Assembly: GCF_002078875.1 (NCBI RefSeq)
Contig: NC_034414.1
Location: forward strand, 24,806,446-24,870,445
Source of the DNA: Numida meleagris
Lineage: Eukaryota; Chordata; Aves; Galliformes; Numididae
Length of the DNA: 64,000 nt
Direction: 5' to 3'
Part shown: positions 25,150 through 38,300 of the stretch, piece after piece
Layout of the letters: every line of letters begins with the position of its first letter
How positions within the stretch are numbered: the first letter of the stretch is position 1
Translations under genes and position numbers: made by a program
The notes under the pieces: model-generated
The model's input: the letters and a program-made list of their open reading frames with translations, nothing else
What the model was told of the DNA's origin: nothing
The model's database searches: none

Positions 25150-27949
25150 ATCTGTAATTTGTCACCCTCCTTCAACATCTGCAAGCACAGCTAGCAGAGC
25201 TGGATCCAATACGCCATTGTGATTCACATCACCATAGCTCAGAGAAGTGCATCCTCTCTGTGTTCCCCTAATGCACCATTCTCAAGTGTTAGCCTCAGAT
25301 TCATCATGCTATTGCAAAATATAAAGTTATCATGATCTACTAGATGACCTTAAAACTCATGCGCTTCAGCCATAGGTTGGAAAAACAGTATAGTAGAACC
25401 CAAAGAGTTTGGCAGCCAAGAGAAAAGAGAAATTAGTTTCAGAGCCTCCCTTCTAAGAGACTTAGAGAAAGATGGGGTGCCAAAAAGTGAACCATGGGTG
25501 ATATTAGTAGAAAAGGATACAGTGCTTTCTCTAGACAGCACAAAAGCACCTCTTTCCTACAGGAAACCACACAACTGTGTTCAGTATTGTGTGGTGACCT
25601 GTTCTGCCTACTACAAAGAGGGCCAGGAGATGGTACGCCTGTATGGTCTTAAAGAGATTCACACTAAAGAGTGAGCTTCCTCTCACAGATGATGTGAGCT
25701 TGTATTTGTCCTCAACAACCAGGAGAAGGATGAACCTCCTGGTGTCAGCATCCATGTCTAACAAGCAGGGGTTGATGCTGGTGGCCAAGAAGCAGGAAGA
25801 CACATGATTCCTCCATGGAAAAGGAGAGATTTGTTAAGCATGGAGGACTGGAGGTTTCTGTGACTAATGTTCTGCTTCATGCAAATTCAGAAGAATATGT
25901 GAATTAGATTTTCACGTAAGTTCTAGAGGGAACAGGTTGAAATGAAATGGGGAAAAAAGTAACACTGCTGCAAAGCCAGCTGCCTCTAGTACAGGAGGAG
26001 TCAGACAGAGGAAGAAGCAGAATGGCGCTGGAAATGCTGCTGCCCACAAGCGTTCCAGCAGCGATGAGGCAAAGCTCTGGAGTAAATTTCCATTGTCTTT
26101 AAAAAGCAAACACTGAAGGATTGCTCAATACCAGCTCTGCATGGACAGGGACAGAGTGGAATTACAGCAAAGGCCTAGCAAAATGCATCTGAGGTGTCCA
26201 CAGAGTGTGCCTAAGGGCAGTATCACTTTAGCCTGTTGCATGCTGTGTGCATGAAGGTGGTGGAGGTGAGGGGTCTGCAGACCATCTCCATCTCGAGCTC
26301 TCTACAGTGACTTGTAAGGCAGCCTGGTTAAATATCTCAGCAGAACCCAGAGTGCACATCCCACACCTTTTCCCCTATAAGACTCAGGTCCCAGCCACTC
26401 CCACTCAGCACCCCACACCAGGACCTCCCTCCCCAAGTGTCCTCCCCTCCCTGCTCCTTCCTCCCACCTCTTGTCTGGGCTGGTGATGCAGCTGCTTCTC
26501 CATACTCTGCACTAGCTGGGACTCTTCCACATTAACCCCCAGTATTTTGGAGACCCATACCTCTAGGCCATGCTGAGACTTCAGCCCTTCTACTTTGGTA
26601 GTGCTTTGATGACTGCTAGACTTTTTACATGTTGTCACAGCTCTTGATTATCATCTCATTAGCCTCATTAATATAGTCATGAGCTGCTGTGAAAATCAAC
26701 GCCATGTCTTTGTTAAAGGCTATGTACAGAGGAAAAAATGAGAATCTTACCAGAAATTCAGGTAAAAGTCTACAAAACTACCCTCGAGTGTAAAACCAGT
26801 AATCAGTTCAGAGAAATCCTATTTCCTATCCAAGAAATCCATTCTAAACAGTTTCTGACTCATTTGTTACTGCGTGTGCATTTTTGGGGTGATTCTTGAA
26901 GAGACAGTAAAATTGGTCATGAGGCATACATTGATCACTAGTACTAACAGTGAAGCATCAGCCACTGGTTGAGCATTACGTCTGGACACTACTGCAGAGA
27001 CCGTTCTTTTCTAGATATTCCAACACCCTCAAGAGTTTTCTGAAAAAACCCACATGTTGGGTGTAAGCCAGGCTTCAGTGAAATGCGCATTCAGCGTTAT
27101 TCGCTTTTTAACAGGTTTTTTGTTTTCATTCTCAAGCACACTCCCTGGAAAGGCAAGCAGGTGGGTGGCTGTGGGCAGGAGGGTGCTGTCCCTGCTGAAG
27201 GCTGCCATAGCAGGTTCCTCCTCCAGTTTGGCTTCCTTCCCTTCATGAGCATCTCATGTCTTCTGCACCGCAGAGCAACAGGGGAGAATCAGATCACTGT
27301 TTGACAGGTTATCCTGGAAACAGTGGGGTTTGGCTATCAGAGTCAGAGACTCTTACCTGGCTGCATCCCACCAGAAGCACCAGTGGCAGTGCTGGGAGCC
27401 CACCATCCACTCTGGTGCTGCAGCATCCTGCCAGGCTGAGGGATGGGGTACAACAATAGAGAAGCTCCCGGTGCCTGTGAAGGGGCTGGAGCAGGTGACG
27501 CTTCACGCTCCGCTGCCAGACGCTGGCAGACCAATTTCAGGCTGTCCCTTTCCACGTGGCCCCTCTCCCTCTCTCACCGGGGTGATGTGATCCCTAGCCT
27601 GGCTCTGTCGCTATTAGTCCCCTGGCATATGGAAGCTGCGTGGTCCTGGGGCACTGCTGCCTGCGTGTGGGGCTTCCCCTCTGACAGTCCCGCATTCAGG
27701 GCCAGGGTCACAGGGGGATTTGTACAAAGGGGAGAATGCTTCCTTTCAGCAGCCCGAGGTCAGCACAGGGCTGCTTTGCTAGCAGAGGTCAATCATTAGG
27801 ATGCTCAGAGATGGCTGGGATGCTTGGGGAGGGCAGGGCGTTCTCCACCCCCCCGCTTCTCCCAGCGCTGTGCGTTGTCACGATGATAAATGAGAGAGCG
27901 AGGTGGGGAAGCTCTTGACTGCGCGTGGCCCAGGCCCCTGGGGAGTTTG
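25150..27949. other. Intergenic DNA, no gene recognised
   Basis: Frames of up to 118 residues overlap in several frames around 27300-27800, where the DNA is more GC-rich; none resembles a known protein. No transposon end or RNA gene is visible. Confidence 0.5.
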
Positions 27950-28110
27950 CAAACTACTGCAAAGCGGCAGCTGATAAAATGGTAACTAATTCAATTAGTG
28001 AAATTTAATTTAGGTGGGGAGCGGATGGTGGGTTTGCCAAGACCATATGGGAAACCAGTGGTGTTTCCATATAGAAGAACTTAATTTAAACAATGAACTC
28101 ATGGGTCTTC
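27950..28110. promoter_or_regulatory. Candidate enhancer with a paired-class homeodomain site
   Basis: TAATTCAATTA at 27987-27997 fits the palindromic P3 site (TAAT, three bases, ATTA in the form TAATYNRATTA) bound by dimers of paired-class homeodomains. Fourteen bases to its left CAGCTGATAA (27968-27977) joins an E-box to a GATA motif. Further right are AATTTAATTTAGG and two CCATAT strings. The segment carries no transposon sequence. Enhancer function and the factors involved are inference. Confidence 0.35.
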
Positions 28111-29219
28111 ATAACCCGGCAGCCAAAGAGCCCCCAGGAAGCCCTGCAAAGGGTTGGAGCGATTAACCAGACAAAAGCACAGTGAGTCTGGCTGAAGCGG
28201 GGGAACAGGGGACAGAAACCACTCGTGCTTGGGAGGTGAACACGGCCAAGTTGGAAGAAAGCCCTGCACACACCACAACCCTATGTTTGTGTCTCTGCGT
28301 GTCCCCCACCCGCTTCCTCACAGCAACGTGCTTCATGGCCCTGCCTCCATGGCCCTGCGGGAGGCCGTGGCGGCAGGGACGTGCAAGGTGAGAAGGAAGA
28401 GCAGGATACGTGCTCCTGATCAGTGGGGAAGCCGCTCTGAGGAGAACTGCCAAGCTTCTGTAGTGGCTAATTAGAGTAAAAGGCTTCCTGTCTGTCACAG
28501 GCCGGCAAAGCTGCGCGCCGGCCCCGTGCACCAGGCACCTGCACTCCCAGACCTTTGGGGATGGAAAGAGGGGGCCTCAAGACAACAGCAGTCCTGGGAG
28601 CCATCATGCCTCTCACCTTTCCTCACTGGAAAGAGCTGCAAAAAAAGAGTAGGATTTGGGTTTTACTGGAGTTTGTTTTAGTTGGCATAGAGCCCTCGCA
28701 GAGTTTGGAAAGAGTCTTGTGATGGAGTTCTGCTAAGGTGAGTATTCCCAGTACTGACACTGTGGGTATAAGCCTTCATGGAACCAAATTTATAGGCCTG
28801 AAAACCTGGAAAGTCCTGCTGAAAAGGCTCACCAAGACCTCTGCTCAGGGAACAGAAGCAACGTCACGTGATGAGAGCAACCAAGTGCTGCAGACAGACA
28901 ACCTCAGCAGCAAATACCAGACACTTTCATTTCTCTGACCCACAGACAAATGCTCAAGCAGTTGCCCTTGGCTGTATCTCCAAGGCACTGAAGTCCACTG
29001 GGAGCAATTAGGGCTCAGCAGCAGGCTGAGAAAACTCCAGGAGAAATTCCAGCTCAGTTCACACAGAGAAAAGCCATCTTGTTGCAACACCCACACTCAG
29101 GATGGGGCCCACTTTGGTGCGTGGTTGAGACTCAGCAAGACATGTCCAAAGCACATGGAGGGCAGGTGTACCTCCTAGCCTGTGGTTAGCCAGCACTGCA
29201 CAGCTTCCCTGGATGGGAG
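28111..29219. other. Intergenic DNA, no gene recognised
   Basis: GC-rich in its first half with overlapping frames of up to 122 residues on both strands. None is recognised and no repeat is visible. Confidence 0.5.
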
Positions 29220-29570
29220 TGTGTAGCGGAAATGCTGAGTCACGGCCTGAACCAGTGATTGAGCACCTGGTGGGAAGGCAGAGCCAACCCAGGGGAGCTC
29301 AGGTGCAAGCAGAGCACCTGAGTGAGCGGAAGGGATGGAGCCAGGATCCACCCCTTCCCAGACCTCATTTAAGGGTTGGCAGTGGAGGTAAGGGGATCTT
29401 GCTGGAGATCCCTGTCTACTGGAGGCCTTCCAAAGGTAAGCAGTTTTTCTTCCTTTGTTTTTGCATTCATGGCTGCTGCTTTTGGGCTTGTTCTCATTTG
29501 CTGTAACCTAGGATTGTGCTACTCCACTCTTGCTGCTGTACTTTCTATCATAGTATAGCATTATAGAGTG
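29220..29570 (+). mobile_element. LTR-like promoter segment, probable retroviral origin
   Basis: From about TGTGTAGCGGAAATGCTGAG the segment holds repeated CACCTG/CAGGTG E-boxes (29265-29330), a C-rich block, a CATTTAAGGG box at 29366-29375 in TATA position, then two good splice-donor strings (GAGGTAAGG at 29385-29393 and CAAAGGTAAGC at 29431-29441). This compact layout of promoter box followed by a donor is typical of retroviral LTRs and their leader. The wording looks familiar to me from repeated avian DNA, but I cannot name a family. The right end is uncertain and no target duplication could be found. Confidence 0.4.
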
Positions 29571-32500
29571 GATTTACCCACTCACATTCGGTGGAATACA
29601 AGACTGAGTAGGAACCTTCCACTGCTCAAAAGTAGAATCGAGTACTCTTAATCTTTTTCTGTGGTTTCATCTGTGAAACACTAAAATGCAAAGGCATCTG
29701 GATTTGTCTGGTAAACTGTGATACAATGTAAGTGTGCTTGAGTAGTCATTCCTGATCAGCACTAATTGTAACCCACAGTATTGCCCACTGCTAACACTGA
29801 GGAATTCTCTTTGCGGGCTGCTATTTTGGACACTGGTGAAAGGCTTCTTTTTAAGACAAACATATCCACTGAGATGTTTTCTGGGAGAGAGTAGGAAGTT
29901 AAAAACTTATGCAAACCTTTAACACTTTGCTACCTACTCCAAAAAAAACAGTCAAGGTTCTTTTTTTTTAAAAAAAAAAGAAACAGAAAATAAACAAACA
30001 AAAAAACTCTTCAGGACTGTCAGAGCAGGGAAGGGATGAAAAGTATGACAGAGCTGCTGGCTTGAGATGTGATGGGGGAAGGTCTAAATGAGACCTTGCA
30101 CTGAGGAGGCCTTATGTCCCCTGGGTCTTGGCAGACAGAAGAGGACACAATGAGGCGGACACAATGCCCTTGGTGCTTGCTGTATGCTTGGCTTCCAGAG
30201 GCTCCTGTATGCAAACAACATCTGTCTTTTGCACTACTCCAGCACTTCCTTATGCCAGACAGGGTCCACCCCCTATGGCTTCCCTATGACATCTGCTTCC
30301 ACTTGGCCCAAGCTGCCATGAGCAGGTGCCCAGAGGAAGAGGACAATGGCATGAGGTGGCTGTGGCACTGTTCACACACATGCATAGCCCAGGAGGGAGT
30401 GTTACTGCTCAGGCTGAGGTACTCCTGGATGGGAAGAGTGAGGAATACAAACGAAGAAATGTTCTTCCAAAGACAAAAGATGTGCCACAGAAGAACTGAG
30501 ACCTGAAAGTGTGACAAGGGGCCCAGAAGTATGAAGGAAGAAAGAGATAAGGCTAAAGGTCTAGCGCTGATGCCTGAAAGACAGTAGTGGCTGAATGACG
30601 AGTATATAAGCCTACCTGGGAGCAGGCACATAGTACATTTGCAGGATTTGTGCTCTTTCAAACTCTGGAAAAGAAACTCCTAGGAATCAGATTAGTCACA
30701 AATTGTGCTGATGTTCGTGTGGGTTATTCTCACTGCTTGGAGTCATCAAGACACAAAAGCCATGGCTGTCTGCTGCATAGCAGAGAAGAAGCTCTGTGCG
30801 GCAACTACATCCCAAAACGATCCCTCTCCAGGAGGAGTCTTCCTCTGAGTGCACTCATCAGCATCAGAGCCACCTTGTTCAAGCAGAAAGGTGTGAAATA
30901 CTGGCAAGGGCGTGGAACAAGAGGATGATGAGAGCTGGCCTATTTCAATGTGAAACTGGTGAAGAGCTTCCCCAGGAAACCAAACTGGGCCAAAATATAA
31001 TGGCGTCAACTGCTCACACAGGCAGACAACAAGAAAAATGAGAAATACATCACTGTGACGGAATCCCTACAAACTTACCGTGGTGAAATTTGTCTTCAAC
31101 TACTCCCTCCCTGTCTTTGAATGCATCAACCAGCAAATGGTGGGCATCTCTTCTTGGATATTCAACAGAACCTGTGCATAGCACAGGCGCCGGGCTAATG
31201 AATTACATGATAGATTTAAGTATCACAAGAGAGCAAGGGAAAATCCAGATCGGGGCTTTCTGGGCTTTGTTTCTTCTATGCACTACTGGAACAAGGAAAT
31301 ATATCAATATGGAAGTTTAGAAATGGTTTGAGGTTTCGCAGAACTTGCATCAGAGTGGCCCTGTGCCTAATACTACCATAGCTAACAAAAGGTCACATGG
31401 TGAAGTGCTAGTTTCAGGCAGCATGGCTCTGGGAATTTCAGAGGGTTGTTTAGAGGAACCGTCCAGGACTTGGCCGAAGTACTGATCAGGCTGTGCGGGA
31501 ACCCTGCTTCATCCCACAAATACTGAAAAATCAATGTTGTTGCAATGTGAATAATCTGCAATCTATGTAGAACTTTTATCCCTGGTCAGGAACTTTTCTA
31601 CAAGAGCAAGTTTTAAAATTCCCTGATCTATCTAGAAAGCCACTAGCTTTTTGAGATAGCTCTTGACAGAAACATTTTGAGTTTCTACTGGGTTTGCTAA
31701 GAAACCCATACTGGATAGGGGGGCTGGTGTTTCTCCAGCATGCAGCACTGACCAGCCACCCGTGTGTGTTCTGAGGAACACTGGTGCTTGGCTTTCCTGG
31801 AGCACTGGGTACCAGCACAGGAAAGGCTGCCCAGGAGGGAGCACAGCCTCCCTGCACCAAGTATCTGTATTTCTATTGCATCATCACATAGAGTCTTTCT
31901 TGTAAGAAATGAGATGACAAGGTGCTAAAGCCGTGGGCAGCCTGTGATGGCGCTGGTGCATTTGCTAGCAGAGGGAACTTGCTCTGCGGAAGTATGGAGA
32001 AGGCCAGTGCTTTCACAAAGACAAGAATAAACTGTTCTACAATAGGATTTGGCAACAAATGCAAAGCATTGTTCACTTTGCTGTTGTTGGGGGTGCAGAG
32101 GAAGGCACAGTTTCTCATAGAGAAGCTACATTTCAGCTCAGTTTGCTGATCCAAATGGAAAACTGAGAGAGAAGCCTGTATGTCAGCCTCTGGGTTTCTC
32201 CAAACTGGGTTGGCTAGTTTTTGTTTCCAGCTGCATCAGAAGCTCTCATTGTTGTTTAGCTTCACTGGAATAGATTGATTTCTCCTGTAGCCTGCATGTA
32301 ACAGGTTCTGCCAGTGGAAGCTCTGTGCGTGGGCAGCTTCATCCCACACCAGTTGTGGGACGTACCTCCCTGGTGTGAACTCAGATCAGCCCATTTGAGC
32401 AGATGGGCTCAGATAAAGAATGACAGGCCAAATTTTGAAATGTATACACAGCAGCAGATGTAATATTTTATACCCATGAAATAGGGAAGAGCAGCTATTG

Positions 32501-34149
32501 TCTGCTTTAGTGGCAGGAGATACTGTGTTGATCTGCCATGAATCTCATGAAATGGATCACTTGATGTAGGCAAGACTCAACATAACTCATATAACTCCAA
32601 TTTGATCTATCTATGTATCTGTCTTATTCACTGTTGGGAAAACCGCTTTTTTTTTTCCTCAGGATTCTCCATCCAGCCAGTGTGGCTGATCACTCTTGCA
32701 TGGTGCTTTGTGGGACAAGCATCATTTTTATGAAACCATAAATCTCCTATAATGGAAACTGGGGGCTGTATGAGCATCACCACCACAGAATTCCACATTT
32801 TCAGTAGCCTGTGTTAATTAGTGGCTTATCTGAATTGCTCTGAAAGCTGCCTGACACTGCCAGAGCCAGCAGCCAGCATGTACATGGCCAATGTATGCAG
32901 GAAAGGAGCAGTTGTGGTCAGGTGAGGCTTTCCCACAGGTGTCCCTTGGAGGATGAGAACCTTTCATGGTGAGCTACATGTGCTTAGTATTATGGCCAAG
33001 CTCACATGCCACTTCCTCTATCAGTTTTGCCTTAAGATAATGCTTCTGATTGTAGGAGACAAGATCCCTGGCAGTCAAGCTCATGGACCCAGTGTTCACC
33101 CTTGCCTTTTCTGGTTCTAAAGAGCAAGGATGTTTCAAAATTATTTTGTTGGTTAGCTGGCCAATGACAATGGAAAGCAAGAATCAGACTTTTCTTAAGA
33201 AAACCTGTCATTGTATTTTACTGAGGCAATTGTTTCCTACCAGGCGGCACCATGACCGCCAGAATAGCATAGGCTGTAAGTGCTAAGAGGTGGATACTTT
33301 CCAGATAATCTGATTCCCCATACAACACACTCCTGGGGAAGGCACTGACTCCAGCTCCTTCTTGAGGAACTCCACTTGCTCCTCCTGCTGAGAAGACCTC
33401 AGTTCTGCATGGGTTGCAAAGTCTTTTCCCTGTGTGTCCTGTCTGGCTGCAGTTCCCACACTGGGCTGCTCATCTCCAGCTGAAGTCAGCCCTGCATGCA
33501 AAACCTTTCTCTCAAAATGACTTCATCACACCAATAGCAATGGCTCTAGTATGATGCTCAGAGCATTTCCTGAAAAAAAAGGACATTGTCAGAGGCAGGG
33601 TCTTGTACAATGCACTTCACAAAAGGAGGGAAGGAAGGTAAATATAGAAAATTGGGGAGATATTCTGTATTGAGGGGCACAACAAAAGGAAAACTGCCAG
33701 GAAATGACTCCACAATGGGGTCAAATTCAGACTTCTTTGTCCTTAACACTCATAGAGGCAACCCTTCTCCTCTGGAAGCTGGACAGGGAGTGCACAGCAC
33801 CACTGGAAACTGAGAAAGCCCTGGACAGAAATCAGTGAGGCTCTTCCCACTGAGACGATGTTGATACAAGCCAAGCCCATTTATTCCTATGCTGTCTGGT
33901 CTAGGCCAGTCATCCTTACACTCTCCAAAGTCAAAGGAGAGAGAAGGAGAAGTATTTCCAAGGGATAATTCATCCCATCTCAAGATAAATGATGTTAGCA
34001 CGGGAGGAGAGGTTAAACTGATCTTTGAAGATGCCTCCATGGATTACCAGGAAGCATGACTTAGACTAAACACCTACTCGCTAAATAAAGAAGGGATGAA
34101 TCCCACCATTACGGTTTAAACTGATAATACAGTACAGATGTGCAGAGCA
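29571..34149. other. Intergenic DNA, no gene recognised
   Basis: Over 4.5 kb with no recognisable transposon or protein. The frames at 30114-30506 (+) and 30284-30661 (-) overlap on opposite strands and look random, as do those in 31576-32154. An A/T simple tract at 29941-30007 and a T-run at 32648-32657 are the only repeats noted. Confidence 0.5.
29941..30007. repeat. A/T tract with a T9-A10 palindrome
   Basis: An A-run, then TTC with nine T followed directly by ten A and GAA (29958-29982), then an A-rich tail. The TTC-T9/A9-GAA core is self-complementary. Confidence 0.75.
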
Positions 34150-34460
34150 GTAAGTGACCAGATGGTGAATTTATCACACTACAGTGTAGTTTCTTGTAAT
34201 ATAAATACAGGCTGATTAAATAGTTGATTTGCTCAACAGACCATCTCAGCTTCATTACAAGAGCTAGTCTGGAGCCGTTACAATTCGTTGCAGGGCCTTG
34301 TGTATGTTTTTAGAAAAATATGATGGTCTGGAAATAAAAGATTATGTGCAAGCAGCAATTTTTGTTCAATTAATCTAAGATTCTTTGTACTGAAAAAGAA
34401 TCCTAGCATCCATTTTTTCCATGCTGTGTGCAGAAATTATATTTAATGCCAAATTACATT
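34150..34460. promoter_or_regulatory. Possible conserved non-coding element
   Basis: AT-rich unique DNA with a perfect 13-bp palindrome ACTACAGTGTAGT (34178-34190), inverted TTGTAAT (34194-34200) and ATTACAA (34254-34260) strings, and CTGATTAAATAG and CAATTAATCTAAG motifs. There is no transposon or coding potential. Such composition is common in vertebrate enhancers; conservation was not testable. Confidence 0.3.
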
Positions 34461-35308
34461 TAAACGAACAAAACCACTACAAGACTACAATCCATTAGGA
34501 CTACTAAAGATAGCCTCTCAAAGTATTCCCTTCTGCCTCAGAATCAATGGTTTTATTTTGAACTAGCAAAGCAGATTTTTCTTCAAGGCTCTCTGGGTTA
34601 CGGCGCTACCAAAATGCTTCAACAAAACTATATCCAGTACTGTGGGTACTGAAAATAAAGAAGAAAATAAAATTAAAAAAAATAAAAATAGGGCTTGCAT
34701 GAATCGTCTTATCTATTGGAAGCAGTTCCCCACAGTTTGAGCTTGAGCAGCCCACATCCAGCATCTACCAGGGTAAGACATGCATAGGGACCCAGGCTCA
34801 TGTGTGTGCAACTGCGGGCATAACAGATCCTGCCATCTCCATTCCCATGGAACATATCCATCCTTCAGGCTAGGTTGCCCATAGCTTGGAGGCGGCACGG
34901 CGACCTCAAGACCTGCTTGCCTCTCTGTGATGCAAGCATCAAGCTCACATCCATGTTGCCACCTTCCCTATGCAGCTATGGGATGGTGCAGGAGACCAAA
35001 CTCCTGGTGCTGGTGATTTCAGAGGACCTCAGCAAGACTGCACAGAGCAGCAAGGAGGCCTTCTGGGTTGGGGGGCAGGTTACTTTCAAAGCACCAAACA
35101 AGATGTCATTCAAGAGAAGGTACTCGCTCAGTGAAGGATCCTCTGCCAGCACAATGCCGAGACACTTATGGGAATATTTTCAGCAAAGATCAGCCCAGTT
35201 CTGCCCCAGCCTTTGCTGAGGACATCTTAGCAAGCACTCTTGGATCCCCCACAAAGCATTTTCCCCAGGTATATCTTGGGTGTGGAAAAATCTCCAAAGA
35301 TGTGCATG
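34461..35308. other. Intergenic DNA, no gene recognised
   Basis: The first part is AT-rich. Frames at 34875-35219 and 35068-35325 (+) overlap each other and match nothing I know. No repeat ends are visible. Confidence 0.5.
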
Positions 35309-35340
35309 TTCATAGAATCATCTAGTCCAACTGTGTTCTT
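35309..35340 (-). mobile_element. Possible CR1 3' remnant
   Basis: CATAGAATCATCTAGTCCAA (35311-35330) looks like the reverse complement of a CR1 3' tip with the middle deleted. It is only about 30 bp, so chance resemblance or heavy decay cannot be separated. Confidence 0.45.
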
Positions 35341-38300
35341 AGGGTGTCTAGAGAGGAACTGTTTTGATATAAGCTGCCTGCCCAGGGACTTTTCCACTCA
35401 ATGAAGATTTTTCCAGCTGTGTGGAAAACCAGTAAGAGCAGGCATTTATCCAGCATTTTCAGAAGTTGCGCCTGTGTTAGTAGCGAGCATCGCTTCACAA
35501 AAGAAACATCATGTTGAAAATAATCTAAAAATTCTTTGGTCTATTAATCATCTAGTTTACATAACTTTGTCACTTTTGAAGGTTTTATGCAATCCCAGAG
35601 CTCAGAAAAGTGACTCTTCAGGGGAAAAGAAGATAGTAATTCAGGTTACTGGTGAGTACCTTTCCTAGGTCAGGCCTTTGCAGTGAATCAGCATGGCCTA
35701 TTGCTCTCTCTCAGCTCTGCTCATGAAATAGCCTAGCCATTCAAATCTACCCATTTTTTCATGCCTCTCTGTCCCCCCTGTGGAGCTTTTCTTCACAATA
35801 GGCCAAAGGGGCCTACTGTGGGGCCTAGAGGACAGTCCTTGTGGTAAGAATGAAGATCTGCTGGAGATTTCAAAGATAACACTTGAAAATCAGGGGGCAT
35901 CTGGGCTATATAACATAACTGTCAAGTCTAATGCTCTCCAAATGCTATTCTACTCTCAAGAGCAGCTCCCAGTGCTGCTTCTGCACTGACCATCTCTCCA
36001 CTGGTGCTGATGTCCCATGCCTGGCAGACTCCACACCTGGGACTGGAAGGAAATTCCTTTGTGAATACTGTGTGGACAGTTGCTGTGTGATGGGTGGCCT
36101 GGGGAAGCAATTATCTTCAGACTAGAGAACAGCTGGAATGGTAAGCTCTGACTGTCTTGTAGGCTCAGGCATTACCAGTACAAGGAAAGGATCAGGGTTT
36201 TGGTGATTTCTTTTGCATGTGCAAATGTGCTTGTTTTTTATCTTGACTAGCTAGTTTCTATGAGGCAGGAGGGCTGCTGAAGGCTGTGGTAAGGGTTGGA
36301 GTTTAGATGGTGGGAGTGGGAGAAATGCAAAGAGAAGGATGATGAAGTGTCAGTCTTCTGTTAAAAGCACAAAAGGGACATAAACGACCGATCTGAGTAC
36401 CACCGCTATTCCTCCCTGATCCTTATCTGTCTGATGCCCGTTTCAACAAATGCACACTCATTCATTTACCTCCTGCTCCCAAGAAACTATCCAATTAGAA
36501 ACAGAAAATATCTTGAGACGAATGAGCTTAGTCTTGACACAGTAATTCTCCTTTAGACACCAGACTTGAATATCAACCAGAGTGGATTTAAATGACAGCA
36601 GCACCTTTCTCCTGAAAAATTGTGTATCGCATGTTAGGAAGAACAGTTAACCTCTGTTGCCCATCTCCACACATCCTCTTTCCAATCTTGCAAATAACCA
36701 GGTCTGTACTTACACACCATTAAGCCAAGTTATGAGGAAACTATGATAAATCTAATTAATGATTGTCTCTTTCATGGCTTCACTCCCCTTTTGATTTCTG
36801 CTGGAACTCATCTGGAGAAATTTTGCCTCACTCAGGAGAAAGAAATTGATGGATGAAAGAGGAGAGGGAGGCAGTCTGCCCTGCTGCTCCCTTCTAATCT
36901 ACATCTCTTTTTCTGCCATGTGTTTGCTTATCTTCACACTCCTGCAGGCAACAGCAAGGTGCAGGGCCAGACAGGGAGCTGCAGATGTTCGGCCGTGTCA
37001 TGGCAGGAACACTTCTCTCCACCTTCCTCCCCTCACTTCCCACAGGGAATATGGAAAAAGGGAAATGACTTCTGTTCTGATCAGACAGTTTCACAAGAAA
37101 GCCAGCTGCTCCCTGATCTCATGTGTCCTGTCCTCACTTGACAATAGTGCTCCCAAACCAGCAGTTCTCCTTGGATGTGTGCACAAAGGCGTGAAGCACA
37201 GCCAGCTTTACCCAGAGCTATACTCCTGGACTTGCTGACCATTCCCTGGGAAGAGAGACCTCAGGGCAGGATGGCACTGGATGAATCAGTCCATCACCTA
37301 CCTTCAAGGCTGCAGAGAAAACCTTTTTCTCTGGCCCACTCCCACTTCTGTCTTGCTGACTCTCCCCAAAGTCCAAAGTGTGGTCTGAGCATTTCCCTTT
37401 TCAGATGGATTACATTTTTATTAATCTTACAGCAAATCACTTTTCTATTTCGTTTGTTTATGCTAGGTGGATTTGGTGATTTCCATGTCTGTATGATGCA
37501 CCACTTGGAACATGAACACAACACATACCATCACTTCATCATACCCATCATTGACACCCCAGCTCTAGGACAAGAAGATGAAAAATTCATCTCTATGCTG
37601 TCACTTCCCTTCTCCCTCCTGCACTAGTTCAAAGGGATCTCTGGAAACTGCAGCCTTGAGTTCCTCAGTCTCAGCCTCCTTCAAGCAGGACCATCCAAAA
37701 TGCCCATGCAGCACAGCAGAGAATTGGCCCCACAGGACCTGCTGCTCTGTGTCTCATCCCCTTCTAAAGTCATATGTCTAGCACTTTGTCTGGGGGAGAA
37801 CAGCAGCATGGAAAGGAGGAGGAAAGCTTCTGTGTTGTCAGCCCGGGGAAATGCAGCCTCCTCTCCTACACCTGGGCATTGGGCCCCTTCTGAGAGCAAA
37901 CAGCTGACCTGCATCTTTTGAACATCTTGGCTTTTATGGCTTGAATCCCAACCTTAGCAATGTTTCAATGCCATTTTCTCTTTGCTGAACAGCAGGCCTG
38001 GAAAGCTTCACCTTCCTGTGGTCAACGCACATCCTGCCATGGCCATGCAAGGCGTTTTTCTTCCAAAGGACCCAGTGCCAGTCTCCAAAGGCACCCACTG
38101 CAGCAGGTGAAGTGTCTCCATAGAGATCTCCCCAATGCCCTTTCTCCAGTCCCTCCCTCCTTTACTGTGAACAGCATTCCTATCTCTGCTGGAGCAGGCA
38201 GCTCTCTGCTTCCTGGTCACCTGCCTGCCCAACATGCCTCCCAGCCTGCTGCTGCCTGGGAGAACAGCAGTGCTACTCTTGGAGAGTAACGTACACATCA

